Assembly: GCF_001411495.1 (NCBI RefSeq)
Contig: NZ_CP012982.1
Location: 868,001 to 932,000, forward strand
Direction: 5' to 3'
DNA from: Burkholderia cepacia ATCC 25416
GTDB taxonomy: Bacteria; Pseudomonadota; Gammaproteobacteria; Burkholderiales; Burkholderiaceae
DNA length: 64,000 nucleotides
Shown here in pieces: positions 1 to 9,482 of this stretch (within the stretch, counting starts at the first letter, position 1; every line of letters begins with the position of its first letter). The notes below the pieces were generated by a model. That model was not told the origin of the DNA. It ran no database searches and was given only the letters and a program-made list of their open reading frames with translations. The position numbers and the translations under genes were made by a program.

Positions 1-44
1 AAGCGCGGGAAATCGTCGTCGGTCATCGGGCGAATCGTGATCAT
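1..44 (-). CDS. GNAT-type N-acetyltransferase, N-terminal fragment
   Basis: Only the first 14 codons are inside the window. They read MITIRPMTDDDFPR, the usual first strand and helix of the GNAT acetyltransferase fold (I-R-P-x-x-x-x-D). The ATG is preceded by the purine-rich stretch AAGAGAGAA at a good ribosome-binding distance. The gene runs off the left edge, so the acetyl-CoA site and substrate cannot be judged. It lies downstream of the AraC gene on the same strand. Confidence 0.5.
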   Translation of the reverse strand, partial: MITIRPMTDDDFPR

Positions 45-99
45 GCGGGTTCTCTCTTGATTGGAATGCCGGCAGGACAGCCGGCGATCGTGGCGTGAT

Positions 100-1131
100 T
101 CAGGAACGGCCGCCGTCCCGTTGCGCCGCGCTGCGATATGCGCCCGGCGGCACGCCGTACCAGCGCTTGAACGCCTGCGAGAAACTCGACAGGTCGCTGA
201 AGCCGAGCCGCTCGGCCACTTCCGCGAGCGACAGGCGTGCGTCGCCGAGCAGCGTCTCGGCCATCGCGCCGCGCGCCTGCGCGAGCAGCGCCCGGAACGT
301 CGTGCCCTCCTCCTGCAGCCGGCGCTTGAGCGTACGCGGGCTCGTGTTCAGCAGCCGCGCCATGTCCTCGAGCGAGAACGGCGCGGGGCCGGGCGTCGCG
401 CCCAGGTACTGGCGCACCATCTCCGACGTGCCCACCCGCGCGCGCCGCGCTTCGAGCAGCTGGCCGCACATCTGCTCGCACATCGACACCGTCAGCGGAT
501 TCGCGTGCGGCAGCGGCCGGTCGAGCAACGCGCGGTCGAACGCGAGGCTGTTCGCGCGCGCCGAAAAAACCGGCTCGACGCCGGCGATGCGCGGCACCGG
601 CACGGACGGCGCGCGTGTCGCCTGCACCGTGAAGCGCGACAGCTCGAATGCGTCGCCGCCGATTTCCCGCAGCAATACGGCCGCCGCCGTCATGTCGCGC
701 TCGACGAGGAACCGGCTCAGTGCACCATCGAGTTCCGGCGCGCCGAAACTGAGCACGCACGTGCTGCCCTCTTCACGATACGTGATCACGGTGAACGCAT
801 AGGTGAGCGGCAGGAAGCGCATCGCCAGCGCGAGTGCGTCGCGCGCGGTCGCGCTCGCGATCAGCCCGTAGCCCCACACGCCGTACGCGGAGAAGTGGTA
901 GCGCAGGCCGACCTCGAACCCGAGGCCCGGCGCCCGCCCGAGCGCGCGCAGCAGGTTGCCGGTCAGCCGCAGTTCCTGCGCGGCCGTCACCTCGACCTTC
1001 GGATCGTCGAGCTGAGCGTTGGCGAGCCCCGTGCCGGCCAGCAGCGTCGCGTGCGGCACGCCGCGTTCGTCGCCGAAATCGACCAGCAGCCGGGCGCTGG
1101 CCGGACTCCGGGTGAAGTCCCAGAAGCTCAT
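100..1131 (-). CDS. AraC-family regulator with Arabinose_bd-type N-terminal domain
   Basis: A 343-residue transcription factor. Residues about 20-205 resemble the effector domain PF12625 found in OruR- and VirS-type AraC proteins. The C-terminal 100 residues hold two helix-turn-helix units, including [20 protein letters not shown]. The start chosen is the ATG giving [10 protein letters not shown]; an upstream extension to 1194 adds residues unlike the family. It is divergent from the GMC oxidoreductase and monooxygenase-esterase genes across about 300 bp, so it probably controls them. VirS, which sits divergent from the mymA monooxygenase operon of Mycobacterium tuberculosis, has the same domain type and position. 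The inducer is unknown. Confidence 0.88.
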   Translation of the reverse strand: MSFWDFTRSPASARLLVDFGDERGVPHATLLAGTGLANAQLDDPKVEVTAAQELRLTGNLLRALGRAPGLGFEVGLRYHFSAYGVWGYGLIASATARDALALAMRFLPLTYAFTVITYREEGSTCVLSFGAPELDGALSRFLVERDMTAAAVLLREIGGDAFELSRFTVQATRAPSVPVPRIAGVEPVFSARANSLAFDRALLDRPLPHANPLTVSMCEQMCGQLLEARRARVGTSEMVRQYLGATPGPAPFSLEDMARLLNTSPRTLKRRLQEEGTTFRALLAQARGAMAETLLGDARLSLAEVAERLGFSDLSSFSQAFKRWYGVPPGAYRSAAQRDGGRS

Positions 1132-1277
1132 GCGGAGAAACCCTCGAAGCGCCGATTTGGCCCAAATACTAAAACAATTGTCCCGAAGCAGCATTGGTGT
1201 TTTCCCATGCGGCCAGCACCATCGGCGTCATCCAGTCGTCGCCCGAACGACGCCAACGCCCCCCCGGAGGAGACACC

Positions 1278-1403
1278 ATGCGACGCAGTCGCCCGACCGA
1301 TCCCGCAGCCCGCTTCGCGCGCCGGCGCGCCGTGCCTGCACGAACCCCTGCCCCTGCCCGGCCGCGCGCCGGCCGCCCGTGCGCGCTGCCGCGCCCCGCC
1401 TGA
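1278..1403 (+). CDS. possible 41-codon leader ORF before the GMC gene
   Basis: An ATG preceded by a strong GGAGGAGACACC ribosome-binding sequence opens a 41-residue Arg/Pro/Ala-rich reading frame that stops 26 bp before the GMC start. Nothing in the peptide is recognisable and its composition is what random high-GC DNA gives. The ribosome-binding site is the only support. It could be a translated leader or the remnant start of a lost gene. Confidence 0.2.
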   Translation: MRRSRPTDPAARFARRRAVPARTPAPARPRAGRPCALPRPA

Positions 1404-1429
1404 TCCATCGACCATCGGAGGATGAACCC

Positions 1430-3139
1430 ATGAGCAGGACTTTCGACTACATCGTCGTCGGCGGCGGGTCGGGCGGCTGCGTTGTCGCCGGGCGGCTGAC
1501 CGAGGACCCGGCCGTGACCGTCTGCGTGCTCGAGGCCGGCGGCCGCGGCGACGGCACGCTCGTCAACGTGCCGACCGGCGCGGTCGCGATGATGCCGACC
1601 CGCGTGAACAACTGGGCCTTCGACACGGTGCCGCAGCGCGGCCTCGGCGGGCGCATCGGCTACCAGCCGCGCGGCAAGGCGCTGGGCGGTTCGTCGGCCA
1701 TCAACGCGATGGTCTATATCCGCGGCCATCGCATCGACTACGACGGCTGGGCCGCGCTCGGCAACGAAGGCTGGGCCTACGACGACGTGCTGCCGTACTT
1801 CCGCCTGAGCGAGCACAACGAGCGCTTCGACGATGCGTGGCACGGCCGCGACGGCCCGCTGTGGGTGAGCGACCTGCGCACCGGCAACCCGTTCCATGCG
1901 CGCTACCTGGAAGCGGCGCAACAGGCCGGCCTGCCGCTCACCGACGATTTCAACGGCGCGCAGCAGGAAGGCATCGGCATCTACCAGGTCACGCAGAAGC
2001 ACGGCGAACGGTGGAGCGCGGCGCGCGCGTACCTCTTGCCGCACATCGGCCGCCGCGACAACCTGACGGTCGAGACCCACGCGCAGGTGCTGCGCATCCT
2101 GTTCGACGGCACGCGCGCGACCGGCGTCGAAGTCCGGCAGCACGGCGAGGTCCGCACGCTGCGCGCCCGGCGTGAAGTCGTGCTCGCGGCCGGCGCGCTG
2201 CAAACGCCGCAACTGCTGATGCTGTCGGGCGTCGGCCCGGGCAGCGAGCTCCGGCAACGGGGCATCGCGGTGCACGCCGACCTGCCCGGCGTCGGCCGCA
2301 ACCTGCAGGATCATCCGGATTTCATCTTCGGCTATCGCACGCGCAGCGTCGACACGATGGGCGTATCCGCGCGCGGCGGCATGCGCATGCTGCGCGAGCT
2401 CGCGCGCTTTCGCCGCGAACGGCGCGGCATGCTGACGTCGAATTTCGCGGAAGGCGGCGGTTTCCTGAAGACCCGCGTGGACCTCGACGCACCGGACATC
2501 CAGCTGCACTTCGTCGTCGCGCTCGTCGACGATCACGCGCGCAAGCTGCACGCCAGCCACGGGCTGTCGTGCCACGTGTGCCTGCTGCGGCCGCGCAGCC
2601 GCGGCTCGGTCACGCTCGACAGCGCCGATCCGCTCGCGGCACCGCGCATCGACCCCGCGTTCTTCGACGATCCGCGCGACCTCGACGACATGGTCGCGGG
2701 CTTCCGGCTCACGCGGCGGCTGATGGAAGCGCCGGCGCTCGCCGGCTGGACCACGCGCGACCTGTTCACCGCGAACGTCGACACCGACGATGAAATCCGC
2801 GACGTGCTGCGGCGGCGCACCGACACCGTGTACCACCCGGTCGGCACGTGCCGGATGGGGCACGACGCGCTCGCCGTCGTCGATCCGCAGCTGCGCGTGC
2901 GCGGCCTGCAGGGGCTGCGCATCGTCGATGCGTCGGTCATGCCGACGCTCGTCGGCGGCAACACCAACGCACCGACGATCATGATCGCCGAGAAGGCCGT
3001 CGACCTGATCCGCGGCGTGTGCCGCACGCCCGCGCGGCCGCAGCGCGAAACCGTCAGGACAGCGACGGATTCCGCTCCCGCTTCGCACGCCGCGCACGAA
3101 GCCGTCCAGCCTGAGGAGACCCGCCATGTCGTCGCGTGA
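1430..3139 (+). CDS. GMC-family FAD-dependent alcohol dehydrogenase
   Basis: A 569-residue glucose-methanol-choline oxidoreductase, cytoplasmic, expected to oxidise a primary or secondary alcohol using FAD. The ADP-binding motif [13 protein letters not shown] is at residues 12-24 and the GMC signature [18 protein letters not shown] near residue 82. The catalytic His lies in [10 protein letters not shown] (about 469), followed by [10 protein letters not shown] near residue 510. The chosen ATG follows CGGAGGATGAACCC, a good ribosome-binding site. The last 40 residues after the conserved core are a low-complexity tail. The stop overlaps the start of the monooxygenase-esterase gene by 14 bp, so the two are translationally linked. 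It is close to choline and long-chain alcohol dehydrogenases, but the substrate is not determinable here. Confidence 0.93.
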   Translation: MSRTFDYIVVGGGSGGCVVAGRLTEDPAVTVCVLEAGGRGDGTLVNVPTGAVAMMPTRVNNWAFDTVPQRGLGGRIGYQPRGKALGGSSAINAMVYIRGHRIDYDGWAALGNEGWAYDDVLPYFRLSEHNERFDDAWHGRDGPLWVSDLRTGNPFHARYLEAAQQAGLPLTDDFNGAQQEGIGIYQVTQKHGERWSAARAYLLPHIGRRDNLTVETHAQVLRILFDGTRATGVEVRQHGEVRTLRARREVVLAAGALQTPQLLMLSGVGPGSELRQRGIAVHADLPGVGRNLQDHPDFIFGYRTRSVDTMGVSARGGMRMLRELARFRRERRGMLTSNFAEGGGFLKTRVDLDAPDIQLHFVVALVDDHARKLHASHGLSCHVCLLRPRSRGSVTLDSADPLAAPRIDPAFFDDPRDLDDMVAGFRLTRRLMEAPALAGWTTRDLFTANVDTDDEIRDVLRRRTDTVYHPVGTCRMGHDALAVVDPQLRVRGLQGLRIVDASVMPTLVGGNTNAPTIMIAEKAVDLIRGVCRTPARPQRETVRTATDSAPASHAAHEAVQPEETRHVVA

Positions 3140-5576
3140 CGCTGCCCACCTGACCGAATCCGCCGCACCGCTCGCGGCGATCATCATCGGCGCCGGCTTC
3201 GCCGGCATCGGCATGGCCATTGCGCTGCAACGTGCCGGCATCCACGATTTCGCGATCGTCGAACGCTCGCACGACGTCGGCGGCGTGTGGCGCGACAACA
3301 GCTACCCGGGCGCCGCGTGCGACGTGCCCTCGCACCTGTACTCGTTTTCGTTCGAGCCCAATCCGGCCTGGTCGCGCGTGTTCGCACCGCAGCCCGAAAT
3401 CCATGCGTACCTCCAGCATTGCGCGCGCAAGTACGGCCTCGCGCGCTATCTGCGTTTCGGCGCCGACGTCGCGCATGCGCGTTACGACGAAGCCGCCGCG
3501 CTGTGGCGCGTCACGCTCGCCGACGGCACGACGCTCAGCGCCGCCGTGCTCGTCAGCGGCACCGGGCAGCTGAGCCGCCCCGCGATGCCCGACCTGCCCG
3601 GCATCGACACGTTCCGCGGCCGCGCATTCCACTCCGCGCACTGGGATCACGACTATGCGCTCGCCGGCAAGCGCGTGGCGGTGGTCGGCACCGGTGCGTC
3701 GGCGATCCAGTTCGTCCCCGCGATCGCCGGCGACGTGCAGCGCCTGACCGTATTCCAGCGTTCGCCGGCCTACGTGATGCCGCGCCCCGACCGCGCGTAC
3801 CGCCCGTGGGAGAAGGCGCTGTTCCGCACGCTTCCGTGGGCGATGAAGCTGCATCGCGCATCGATCTACATGCGCTACGAATCGCGCGCGATCGCGTTCA
3901 CGCGCCTGCACCGGTTGATGAAGGTCGCGGTGGGCCGGCCGTTCCGCAAGCTGCTCGCGCGCGACGTGCCGGACGCCGCGTTGCGCGCACGGCTCACGCC
4001 CGACTACCCGATCGGCTGCAAGCGCATCCTGCTGTCGAGCGACTACCTGGCCGCGATGAGCCGCGACAACGTCGAACTCGTCACGCAGCGGATCCGGCGC
4101 GTGACGGAGCGCGGCATCGAGACCGTCGACGGCGTGCATCATCCGGTCGATGCCATCGTCTACGGCACGGGGTTCGCGGCGACCGAGTTCCTGTCGCCGA
4201 TGCGCATCACGGGCCGCGACGGGCTCGACCTGAACGACGCATGGCGGCGCGGCGCGCAGGCGTATCTCGGGCTTACCGTGCCCGGTTTTCCGAACTTCTT
4301 CATGCTGTACGGCCCGAACACCAATCTCGGCCACAACTCGATCGTCTACATGCTCGAAAGCCAGATCGCGCACGTGATGCGCTGCCTGCACGCGATGCGG
4401 CGCAACGGCGCGCGCGAGATCGACGTCGACGCGCGCCGCTACCGGCGCTTCAACGCGCATGTGCAGCAGCGGCTCGAAGGATCGGTGTGGAACAGTTGCA
4501 AGAGCTGGTATGTCGATGCATCGGGACACAACAGCACGAACTGGCCGGGCTTCACGCTGACCTACCGGTGGATCACCCGCTTCACCGGGATGTCCGCCTA
4601 CCGTTTCACGCATTCGGTGCCCGAATCGGTTGCCCCGACGCGCGACGTCGTAGTCGCGCCACCCGCCGGCCCGCTGGAGGCACTCACGGCCGCCTCGCTG
4701 CGCGGTTTCCTGCGCGTGGCGTTCCGGCCGCTGATCGGGCCGCCGTTCGGTGCACGCATGCAACGCCGCGTCGTCGCGCTGCTGTCGCCGCTGATGCCCG
4801 GCACGGGCGGCACGCTGCGCTACCGTACGCACGCGCACCGCGTGCCGGTCGAAGTGGTTGCGCCGAAACGCGGCGACACGGGCGGCGCGATCCTCTATCT
4901 GCATGGCGGCGCATTCTGCCTCGGCGGGCCGCATACGCATCGCGGCGTGACGACGCGGCTCGCGAACGACGCCGGCCTGCCGGTGTGGGTGCCCGATTAC
5001 CGGCTGGCCCCCGAGCATCCAGGCCCGGCCGCGCTCGACGATGCGCTGGCCGTCTATGACGCGATGCGCGCGCAGGGTCACGCTCCGCACCGGATCGCGA
5101 TCGCGGGCGATTCGGCCGGCGGTGCGCTGGCGCTGGCACTGGCCATCGCGCTGCGCGAGCGCGGCGAGCCCGCCGCCGCCGCGTTGCTGCTGATCTCGCC
5201 CGTGACCGATCCCGCGCTCGGCGGCGCGACGCTGGCCTCGCGCCGCCACGACGATCCGATGATCCGCCGCGGCTGGCTCGAGCAAGGGCTGCGCTGGTAT
5301 CACGGCGCCGGATCGGCGGCGGCCCGCGGCCCGCTCGATACCGACCTGCGCGGCCTGCCGCCGATGCTCGTCCAGGCCGGCGACCAGGAAGTGCTGCTGT
5401 CGGACGCGCAGCGGCTGGCCAGTCACGCGCAGGCCTGCGGCGTGCCGTGCCGGCTGGAGATTCATGCGGCGCGCTGGCATGTGTTTCATCTGCAGTCGTT
5501 TTACCTGCGCTCGGCGCGGGACGCGTTGCGCACGCTGGCGGAGTTTGCGTCGGCGCGCGTTGCCGCGACGGCATGA
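3126..5576 (+). CDS. Baeyer-Villiger monooxygenase fused to HSL-type esterase
   Basis: An 816-residue two-enzyme fusion. Residues 1 to about 500 are a flavin monooxygenase: FAD motif [11 protein letters not shown] (19-29), the Baeyer-Villiger fingerprint [12 protein letters not shown] (from 163) and an NADPH motif [12 protein letters not shown]. Residues about 520-816 are an alpha/beta hydrolase of the hormone-sensitive-lipase group: oxyanion motif HGGAF (593), nucleophile GDSAGG with Ser663, then [11 protein letters not shown] and WHVFH supplying Asp and His. A ketone would become an ester in the first half and be hydrolysed in the second. With the overlapping alcohol dehydrogenase upstream this gives alcohol to ketone to ester to acid plus alcohol. 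In mymA-type clusters these are separate genes. All expected catalytic residues look intact. Confidence 0.92.
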   Translation: MSSRDAAHLTESAAPLAAIIIGAGFAGIGMAIALQRAGIHDFAIVERSHDVGGVWRDNSYPGAACDVPSHLYSFSFEPNPAWSRVFAPQPEIHAYLQHCARKYGLARYLRFGADVAHARYDEAAALWRVTLADGTTLSAAVLVSGTGQLSRPAMPDLPGIDTFRGRAFHSAHWDHDYALAGKRVAVVGTGASAIQFVPAIAGDVQRLTVFQRSPAYVMPRPDRAYRPWEKALFRTLPWAMKLHRASIYMRYESRAIAFTRLHRLMKVAVGRPFRKLLARDVPDAALRARLTPDYPIGCKRILLSSDYLAAMSRDNVELVTQRIRRVTERGIETVDGVHHPVDAIVYGTGFAATEFLSPMRITGRDGLDLNDAWRRGAQAYLGLTVPGFPNFFMLYGPNTNLGHNSIVYMLESQIAHVMRCLHAMRRNGAREIDVDARRYRRFNAHVQQRLEGSVWNSCKSWYVDASGHNSTNWPGFTLTYRWITRFTGMSAYRFTHSVPESVAPTRDVVVAPPAGPLEALTAASLRGFLRVAFRPLIGPPFGARMQRRVVALLSPLMPGTGGTLRYRTHAHRVPVEVVAPKRGDTGGAILYLHGGAFCLGGPHTHRGVTTRLANDAGLPVWVPDYRLAPEHPGPAALDDALAVYDAMRAQGHAPHRIAIAGDSAGGALALALAIALRERGEPAAAALLLISPVTDPALGGATLASRRHDDPMIRRGWLEQGLRWYHGAGSAAARGPLDTDLRGLPPMLVQAGDQEVLLSDAQRLASHAQACGVPCRLEIHAARWHVFHLQSFYLRSARDALRTLAEFASARVAATA

Positions 5577-5897
5577 CGACGCAACGGTAACGCACGAGGA
5601 TTTTCCGGCGGGCGCGCCGCGCGACGCGCCCGCCGTCAGACTGTTCGCGCACTTGCTTCACGTCCCATTCATGGCGCGTGCCCTCCGCACGCGCCATCGA
5701 CACCGGCCATTCGGCCGAATCGCCACGCCAGGTACCGGATGAAAGAATGATCTTCGTCCGGGAAGCCGGTTTCGCTGCCTGCACTGCAACTGCCCCGCAT
5801 GCGGCGTCGTGTGTCGTCCCGACTCGCCAATGCGCGCACGCCCCTGCGCGCACCACCCGGCAGCTCGCACGACCGCCTCCTTTCTCATTCACCCTTT
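5577..5897. other. intergenic, no gene seen
   Basis: This 321-bp stretch follows the monooxygenase-esterase gene and leads to the toxin-antitoxin promoter. Apart from the hairpin at 5607-5634 I see no convincing coding frame; the short frames on both strands have random composition. Confidence 0.6.
5607..5634 (+). terminator. GC hairpin after monooxygenase-esterase gene
   Basis: A perfect 10-bp stem, GGCGGGCGCG against CGCGCCCGCC, encloses an 8-nt loop 30 bp after the stop codon. There is no T-tract behind it, so it may stabilise the transcript end or assist Rho rather than act alone. Confidence 0.4.
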
Positions 5898-5915
5898 TGT
5901 AGCTTATAAGTTACA
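5898..5915 (+). promoter_or_regulatory. palindromic operator abutting the toxin start codon
   Basis: TGTAGCTTATAAGTTACA is an 18-bp inverted repeat with a single mismatched pair and contains a TTATAA core that could serve as the -10 box. It ends one base before the toxin ATG. This fits autorepression by the toxin-antitoxin complex. It also leaves no room for a ribosome-binding site if transcription starts just downstream of the -10. Confidence 0.5.
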
Positions 5916-6248
5916 ATGCTCTCCAAGTTCGAACTTCTTCGCTACCAGCGCGACGATGGTCACGAGCCCTTCACCGAATGGTTGAACGCCGTGCGCGACA
6001 AGCTTGCACAGGCCCGGATTCGCGAACGCCTGCGCCGCGTGCAGACGGGCAACTTCGGCGATTGCGAGCCTGTCGGCGAAGGCGTGATCGAACTGCGCGT
6101 CCACGTCGGCGCCGGCTATCGCGTGTATTTCGGGCGGTACGGCGGCGCACTGGTGCTGCTGCTGTCGGGCGGCGACAAAAGCAGCCAACCCGACGACATC
6201 AGGCGCGCCAAGGAACACTGGTCGAACTGGAAACGGAGGCAAACATGA
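5916..6248 (+). CDS. HigB/RelE-type toxin (phage Gp49-like)
   Basis: A 110-residue protein of the Gp49/HigB addiction-module killer family, an mRNA interferase expected to cut ribosome-bound mRNA. The recognisable core is RERLRRVQTGNFGD, then GEGVIELRVHVGAGYRVYF and LLLSGGDKSSQPDDIRRAKEHW, matching the family consensus and length (about 100-115). The stop overlaps the antitoxin start as ATGA. The toxin gene comes first, the order typical of higBA. No Shine-Dalgarno sequence is visible before the ATG, so translation may be weak or leaderless. Confidence 0.9.
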   Translation: MLSKFELLRYQRDDGHEPFTEWLNAVRDKLAQARIRERLRRVQTGNFGDCEPVGEGVIELRVHVGAGYRVYFGRYGGALVLLLSGGDKSSQPDDIRRAKEHWSNWKRRQT

Positions 6249-6574
6249 CCAAGCTCAAAGGTGCGGTATCGCACCACGACGCGGAAGTCGCCGAACTCGG
6301 CGCCGACCGCGAACTCGCAGTGGCCTATCTGCGCGTCGCGATGGAGTCGCTCGACGATCCCGACAACCGCGCGGCCGGCCTGCTCGCGCTGCGCACCGTC
6401 GCGGAAGCGTACGGCGGGCTCGGCGCGGTCGCGGCCGAAGCCGGCATCAGCCGCGAATCGCTGTATCGCACGCTGTCCCCCAACGGCAACCCGACGCTGA
6501 AAACGCTGCTCGCGGTGCTCAAGACCGTCGGCTTGCGCCTGTCCGTCGTCCCCGCGCAGCCGGCGCACGCGTAA
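6245..6574 (+). CDS. HigA-type antitoxin with XRE-like helix-turn-helix
   Basis: A 109-residue partner of the preceding toxin, of the probable addiction-module antidote family. The helix-turn-helix is in the C-terminal half, GGLGAVAAEAGISRESLYR followed by SPNGNPTLKTLLAVLKTVGL. The N-terminal part should wrap the toxin. The start overlaps the toxin stop by four bases. The protein should repress its own promoter through the palindrome just upstream of the toxin. Confidence 0.9.
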   Translation: MTKLKGAVSHHDAEVAELGADRELAVAYLRVAMESLDDPDNRAAGLLALRTVAEAYGGLGAVAAEAGISRESLYRTLSPNGNPTLKTLLAVLKTVGLRLSVVPAQPAHA

Positions 6575-6590
6575 GCGGCGCACGGCCCGC

Positions 6591-8609
6591 TCACGGCCGG
6601 ACCATCCATACCAGCAGCATCTCGGCCGGCGCGGCCGTCGTCCCCGCTGGCGGATGCCCGATCGTCGGCTCGACCGCCAGCGCCTTCGCAATCGACGCCG
6701 CATCGTCGATCGTCGTCGAGCGCACGATCGTCATCAGCCGCGCCGGCCGATGCAGCGATTCGCGATACAGCGCGCCGTACCACAGCGGCCGCATGCCGAG
6801 CGCGTCCTGCAACACGTACGGATAACGCCACAGCCGCAGCACGAGGCGGCTTTCCGGCTGGCCCGGATCGACGCGCACGAACACGCGGCGCGTGCTTTCG
6901 CCGTGCGTGTAACGCGGCAGCACCGGCAGCGCCTCGGCCGGCGCCTGCGGCAGCAGCCAGCGCAGCGCGGTGGCGGGCGACCACGGCGTCGCGCGCTGCC
7001 AGCCGGCCTGCGCGAGATGCCGGTCGAGCGTGTCCGATGTCGCGCTCCATTGCAGCGGCAGATACTCCTCGCGGTCGCCGCCGATCTCGGTGCGCCGCAC
7101 CGGCACGCGCTGCCACCCGCCGCGCAGCCACTGGTCGACGGTCATCGCGACCACGTCGCCGACATGCGGGCGCGCCGCCCGGTCGAGCTGCCATTGCGCG
7201 GGAACCGTCCATACGCCGGCCGTCGCGAGCACCACGGTCACCGCGACGAGCGCGCCCCTCGGCTGCACATGCTCGCGCACGCGCCAGTACGCATGGGCGC
7301 CGGCCAGCAACGCGAACCAGGCCAGCCCGAGGCTCCAGCCGCCCAGCAGGCCCGACAGCCACGTGTCTCCGACATACAGCCGCGCGAAGCCGCCGAGCAC
7401 GATCCACAGCACCACCGCAGTCACGACCGGGATCCGCCACGGCGCGGGCCGGTCACGCGTCAGCACCCAGCCGAGGCCACTGCTTGCGAGAATCGCGAAC
7501 GCGGCTTCGGCATCGGGCAGCGGTACGTGCAGCGCGCCGGGCGGCAGGCTCGCGGGCGTCGCGCCGGGTACGCCCGCGCCAAATGCCGGCACGAGCAAGA
7601 CGGCGACGCCGACGGTCGCGAGCCACCACGCGGCGGTCAGCCAGCAGCGATGGATCATCAGCCAGACGAGAAACGCCGCCGCGACGATCAGCCCCGTATC
7701 GTGCCCGTGCAACACGGCAAGCGCGCGCATCACGGCGTCCACCGGCGGCGTGCGCAGGTTCTGCAGGAACGCGTACAGCGCGATGTCCGCGTGCGTTAGC
7801 GGATCGTTCGCGACGACATCCTGCACAAGGCCCGCGAACAGCCACACGCAGCCGACGAACAGCAGCGCGAGCGCGGGCACCGCGCCCGGCAGGCCGCGCA
7901 CGTATGCGATCGCGTCGTGCAGCCGCGCGCCGACCCGCGGCCAGCGGTGCGCGCATGCGTGCCCCCCTTCGACGAGCGCACGATGCAACAGCGGCCAACC
8001 GCGCCGCAGCGCGACGCGCACGCCGATCCACACGAGCGCGACCAGCGCCGCGACGACCAGCAGGATCACGGCGACCCGCACGCTGATCGCCGCGGCCAGC
8101 GCGGCCGACGCGCCGAACACGATGCCCGGCGCGACGTGCACGGGCGCCCAGATGAGTGCCGAGACGACGTTGACCGGATAGAACGACCGGCGCGGCAGCG
8201 TCGCGCAACCGACGACGACCGGCACGACCGCGCGCACCGGCGCAAGAAAACGTGCGAGCACGATGCTCTTCACGCCATGGCGCAGCACGAACTCCTCGCC
8301 GCGCCCGTAGGCGCCCGCATAACCGAAGCGCGCCCATGCGTTGCGGATCATTCCGCGGTAGTGCCGCCCCAGCTCGTAGCTGATGCCGTCGCCGATCACG
8401 GCGCCGACTGCCGCGACGCCGATCGTCGTCCAGCCGTCGAGCGCGCCCGCGCCGATCAGCGCACCGGCCGCGAACATCACGGCACCGGCCGGCACGACCG
8501 TGCCGATCAGCGCGATCGCCTCGGCGCACGCGGTCACGAACACGACCGCGAGCATGAGCAGCGGATGCGCGCCGATCGCGCCGATCCACGCGTGGATCGT
8601 GTCGCTCAT
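6591..8609 (-). CDS. DedA/VTT - PAP2-like - LssY three-part membrane protein
   Basis: A 672-residue inner-membrane protein. Residues 1 to about 215 are a DedA/VTT-type domain, with EAIALIGTVVPAG and a conserved FLAPVRAVVPVVVG segment. A second hydrophobic block, about 240-465, lines up with PAP2 lipid phosphatases, and the C-terminal part resembles LssY. The PAP2 catalytic residues appear lost. The P-S-G-H motif is PDAE (365-368). In the last motif Arg410 remains but the His and Asp positions are Thr416 and Gly420. So this part probably binds lipid or is structural. The ATG at 8609 has GGAG at the right distance; an ATG 12 bp upstream is possible. Confidence 0.88.
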   Translation of the reverse strand: MSDTIHAWIGAIGAHPLLMLAVVFVTACAEAIALIGTVVPAGAVMFAAGALIGAGALDGWTTIGVAAVGAVIGDGISYELGRHYRGMIRNAWARFGYAGAYGRGEEFVLRHGVKSIVLARFLAPVRAVVPVVVGCATLPRRSFYPVNVVSALIWAPVHVAPGIVFGASAALAAAISVRVAVILLVVAALVALVWIGVRVALRRGWPLLHRALVEGGHACAHRWPRVGARLHDAIAYVRGLPGAVPALALLFVGCVWLFAGLVQDVVANDPLTHADIALYAFLQNLRTPPVDAVMRALAVLHGHDTGLIVAAAFLVWLMIHRCWLTAAWWLATVGVAVLLVPAFGAGVPGATPASLPPGALHVPLPDAEAAFAILASSGLGWVLTRDRPAPWRIPVVTAVVLWIVLGGFARLYVGDTWLSGLLGGWSLGLAWFALLAGAHAYWRVREHVQPRGALVAVTVVLATAGVWTVPAQWQLDRAARPHVGDVVAMTVDQWLRGGWQRVPVRRTEIGGDREEYLPLQWSATSDTLDRHLAQAGWQRATPWSPATALRWLLPQAPAEALPVLPRYTHGESTRRVFVRVDPGQPESRLVLRLWRYPYVLQDALGMRPLWYGALYRESLHRPARLMTIVRSTTIDDAASIAKALAVEPTIGHPPAGTTAAPAEMLLVWMVRP

Positions 8610-8709
8610 TGCACGCTCCATGGCGAAGCGCCCCGGCGTGAGAACACCGGGCCGGCGATGGCATGGGGAGCGTTCATCGGGCGGTGCGCGGTCGCGCCGG
8701 CGTGGCGGA

Positions 8710-9162
8710 TCAATCGAACTCGTGCTGCCGCGCGTCGGCCTCGAGCGGCGCGTCGTGGTAGCCGACCGTCGCGATCTCCTGCAGATAGCGCGCGAGAAAC
8801 GCGCCGATCGATCCGGCGGCCTCGTACTGATGCACGTGGCGAAATTCATGGGTCAGCAGGCGGCGCGTGTCCTGCCCGCGCAGCACGTACACCGCATGAC
8901 CGAGCGTGAGCCCGATCGTCCCCGGCGACAACAGCCCCGTGTCGCGGGCGATCGCGGCGAGCGTCGGCGTCTCCGGAAACGGCATGCGCTCGACGATCAC
9001 CACGCGGATCCGCTCCGGCTGGGCGACACCCACCGTGCGCGCGTCGTCGGCCTGCGCCGGCGTCAGCGGCGCACCCTGCGCGATCCCGCGCGCCGCCTCC
9101 GCTTCGGCCCACGCGACGGCGGCGGGCAGTGCGGACGGCAGGATATCGGCAAGATCGATCAT
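8710..9162 (-). CDS. small putative zinc metallopeptidase-like protein
   Basis: A 150-residue protein carrying HEFRHVHQYE, with the zincin motif HExxH at His105, Glu106 and His109. Before it is GTIGLTLGHAVYVLRG, as in proteins with DUF4157-like peptidase cores. There is no signal peptide or membrane segment. GAGGAG precedes the ATG. It is 100 bp upstream of, and on the same strand as, the DedA-type gene. It could be an active peptidase or a zinc-binding relic; no substrate is suggested. Confidence 0.75.
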   Translation of the reverse strand: MIDLADILPSALPAAVAWAEAEAARGIAQGAPLTPAQADDARTVGVAQPERIRVVIVERMPFPETPTLAAIARDTGLLSPGTIGLTLGHAVYVLRGQDTRRLLTHEFRHVHQYEAAGSIGAFLARYLQEIATVGYHDAPLEADARQHEFD

Positions 9163-9482
9163 CACGGGGCTCCTCGTTAGTGTCGTGGCATCGGGCACCA
9201 GTTTAGTCCCGAATCCGGACGGTTCGTGGGGCGGCTGGCGACCCGCCGCGCCGCCCGGTTCCCGCCGCCGCGACCACTCGGGAATACCCTGATTCGCGCC
9301 CGCCCCGCCGCGTATGTTTTCTCGGGAATTATTTCGTTTCAGTGCACATTCGTCGAAAACCCGTCTCGAAAATTTACCGGATGAGTATCGTTTTCGGATT
9401 CGGCGGAATATATTGGTCAGAAGAACGGCCGCGGCGACCACCGGACAGCAGGGCGCGGCGTCATCCCGAAGAGGATCGCTAG
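9163..9482. other. intergenic promoter region, divergent genes
   Basis: These 320 bp separate the peptidase-like gene from the response regulator. The half near the regulator, from about 9310, is AT-richer than its surroundings and contains TATATT at 9409-9414, a possible -10 box for the two-component operon. I see no coding frame worth calling. Confidence 0.5.

Noticed and set aside
3054..5489. 811-codon open frame on the minus strand
   Set aside because: It is opposite the monooxygenase-esterase gene, has His/Arg/Ala-rich random composition and no recognisable domain. It is an antisense shadow of high-GC DNA.
5635..5897. 74- and 76-codon frames between the esterase fusion and the toxin
   Set aside because: Their composition is random, they have no ribosome-binding site and they overlap each other on opposite strands.
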